In this document: positions 62,612 through 64,000 of the stretch, piece by piece
Numbering within the stretch: the stretch's first letter is position 1
Layout of the letters: each line of letters starts with the position of its first letter
Assembly (NCBI RefSeq): GCF_000799715.1
Contig: NZ_JUHG01000019.1
Coordinates: 124,001 to 188,000 of the forward strand
Direction: 5' to 3'
Source of the DNA: Martinezella rhizogenes
GTDB taxonomy: Bacteria > Pseudomonadota > Alphaproteobacteria > Rhizobiales > Rhizobiaceae
DNA: 64,000 bases
Notes under the pieces: generated by a model
What the model saw: only the letters and a program-made list of their open reading frames with translations
Told to the model about the DNA's origin: nothing
The model's database searches: none
Position numbers and translations under genes: made by a program

Positions 62612-64000
62612 CCGGTCCGGCTCTCGATATTTCGTCCCTGCATGCGTTCTACGCAAACGGCGGCTCGGCGACTGCGATTATAGAGGCTGTGTTTGCGCGT
62701 ATTGCCGCGGTAAACGATCCCGGAATCTTCCTGCATCTTGCCGGCAAAGAGGACTTGTTGGAACAGTCGGCGGCTCTCGGATCCTTTGATCCGGTGGCAA
62801 AACCGCTCTGGGGCGTGCCTTTCGCCGTCAAGGACAATATCGACGTCGCAGGGATGCCGACCAGCGCCGCGTGCCCCGATTTTTCCTACATGCCCAAAGC
62901 AGATGCAACGGTCGTTCGGTTGTTAAAGTTCGCTGGAGCGCTGGTGATAGGCAAGACCAACCTCGACCAGTTTGCAACGGGTCTTGTCGGTGTGCGCACC
63001 CCCTATCCTGTGCCACGCAATGCCATCGACCCCGATTTGGTGCCCGGCGGATCGAGTTCGGGCTCTGCCGTCGCGACGGCACAAGGCATCGTGAGCTTTG
63101 CACTCGGCACCGACACCGCAGGTTCCGGGCGCATTCCCGCGGGCCTTAACAATATCGTCGGCCTGAAACCAAGTCTTGGCGCATTGTCGACCACCGGCGT
63201 CATTCCCGCTTGCCGCACGCTGGATTGCGTCTCTATCTTCGCTCTGACGGTGAATGATGCATGGCGGGTCTTCGAGGTCGTGGCACGCCATGACGTCACG
63301 GACGCTTATTCGAGAACCGTTTCAGCTGATGGTTTTGGCCGAACGCCACCGACCCTAACCATTGGTGTGCCGGCAAAGGCGGACCGGCTCTTTTTCGGCG
63401 ACGCCATCATGGAAGCGGCCTACGACGACGCCTTGCGTATGTTGATGGAATTGGGCCATCGCCTGGTGGAGGTCCCCTTCGGCGATTTTTACCGGGTGGC
63501 AAACCTGCTTTACGAAGGCGCCTGGGTCGCGGAGCGCTATGCGGCGGTGAAGGATTTCTTCGACACCAAAGAGGCAAGCTTTCATGCCATCACGCGCAAG
63601 ATTTATGGGGGCGCCAAGCAGCTTTCGGCCACAGATGCCTTCAAAGGCCTCTATGCGCTGCAAGCCCTGAAACAGAAGGTTACGCCGATGATCGCTTCGG
63701 TCGATCTCTTCTGCGTACCGACCGCCCCAACGCATTATACGCGCGCGGACCTTGAGGCCGAACCGATCCGCGAGAACTCGCGTCTCGGTACCTATACGAA
63801 TTTTGTCAATCTGCTTGATCTGTGCGGCATCGCCGTGCCGACGGGCATACGCAGCGATGGTCGTCCAGCCAGCGTTACCCTGTTGGCACCTTGGGGACGC
63901 GATGGTCTCACAGCTTCGCTTGCTTGTGACATTCACAGGGCCAGCGGCTTGACGCTTGGCGCCACCGGCTGGCTACAGCCGACGGCGAAAGACACGACCG
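62608..64000 (+). CDS. atzF: Allophanate hydrolase, second copy, cut by window edge
   Basis: The frame is open from a GTG at 62608 to the end of the window (464 codons). The amidase-signature domain matches the AtzF at 2583-4397: VKDNIDVAG with the catalytic lysine, GGSSSGSAVA and DTAGSGRIP with the serine, then TNFVNLLDLCG. Converts allophanate from biuret to ammonia and CO2. GGAGG precedes the GTG. The C-terminal domain lies beyond the window. Confidence 0.92.
   Translation, partial: MTGPALDISSLHAFYANGGSATAIIEAVFARIAAVNDPGIFLHLAGKEDLLEQSAALGSFDPVAKPLWGVPFAVKDNIDVAGMPTSAACPDFSYMPKADATVVRLLKFAGALVIGKTNLDQFATGLVGVRTPYPVPRNAIDPDLVPGGSSSGSAVATAQGIVSFALGTDTAGSGRIPAGLNNIVGLKPSLGALSTTGVIPACRTLDCVSIFALTVNDAWRVFEVVARHDVTDAYSRTVSADGFGRTPPTLTIGVPAKADRLFFGDAIMEAAYDDALRMLMELGHRLVEVPFGDFYRVANLLYEGAWVAERYAAVKDFFDTKEASFHAITRKIYGGAKQLSATDAFKGLYALQALKQKVTPMIASVDLFCVPTAPTHYTRADLEAEPIRENSRLGTYTNFVNLLDLCGIAVPTGIRSDGRPASVTLLAPWGRDGLTASLACDIHRASGLTLGATGWLQPTAKDTT

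Overview
The window looks like an accessory region, plasmid or chromid-like, of a Rhizobiaceae bacterium (Rhizobium/Agrobacterium type). This is inferred from the high-GC codon use, the many ABC uptake systems, the Nit1C and cyanuric acid gene sets, and rhizobial-type IS6 and IS5 debris. No rRNA, tRNA, CRISPR array or replication origin was seen.

Layout. (1) 1-4397: end of a urea carboxylase gene coupled to allophanate hydrolase (urea to allophanate to ammonia and CO2). (2) 4570-6591: a secreted L,D-transpeptidase-like protein and a small secreted protein of unknown role. (3) 6716-16210: a MocR-type regulator divergent from a nine-gene Nit1C operon: nitB-like, nitrilase, radical SAM, GNAT, AIR-synthase-like, glycosyltransferase, MSMEG_0570-like, flavoprotein, plus an LnmK-like hotdog enzyme. 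A near-perfect sigma-54 promoter stands in front. (4) 16236-25776: polysaccharide genes: two acyltransferases, a GT2, two flippases, a pyruvyltransferase and a secreted GH5 hydrolase. (5) 25910-26402: an IS6-family remnant inserted in a GNAT-toxin-like gene. (6) 26984-38016: a hydroxyproline-type catabolic operon (ABC uptake, DapA-like deaminase, FAD dehydrogenase, aldehyde dehydrogenase, proline-racemase-family epimerase, two SDRs), with a divergent GntR regulator and a ProC-like reductase. (7) 38042-39849: decayed genes: a cupin fragment, an IS5 remnant and a frameshifted secreted protein. (8) 40261-42626: NmrA-like and DoxX-like genes divergent from a LysR regulator. (9) 42883-48086: an amino-acid-type ABC importer with an unusual metallo-beta-lactamase/ureohydrolase fusion and a LysR regulator. 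(10) 48300-52517: an RND efflux pump. (11) 53234-54051: a complete IS6-family element. (12) 54054-64000: a GntR regulator divergent from a cyanuric acid/biuret operon: BMP-type ABC importer, two isochorismatase-like hydrolases, a ring-opening cyanuric acid hydrolase, a cupin and a second allophanate hydrolase that runs off the end. It also has a sigma-54 promoter.

Taken together the window is rich in nitrogen scavenging. Urea, biuret, cyanuric acid, possibly triuret, nitriles or cyanide, hydroxyproline and guanidino compounds all appear to be routed to ammonia or central carbon metabolism. The two sigma-54 promoters link two of these operons to a sigma-54 (probably nitrogen-limitation) response. 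The best candidates for something undescribed are the Nit1C operon extended by a glycosyltransferase and an LnmK-like enzyme, and the cyanuric acid operon with two paralogous isochorismatase-like hydrolases and a cupin. The MBL/ureohydrolase fusion is third.
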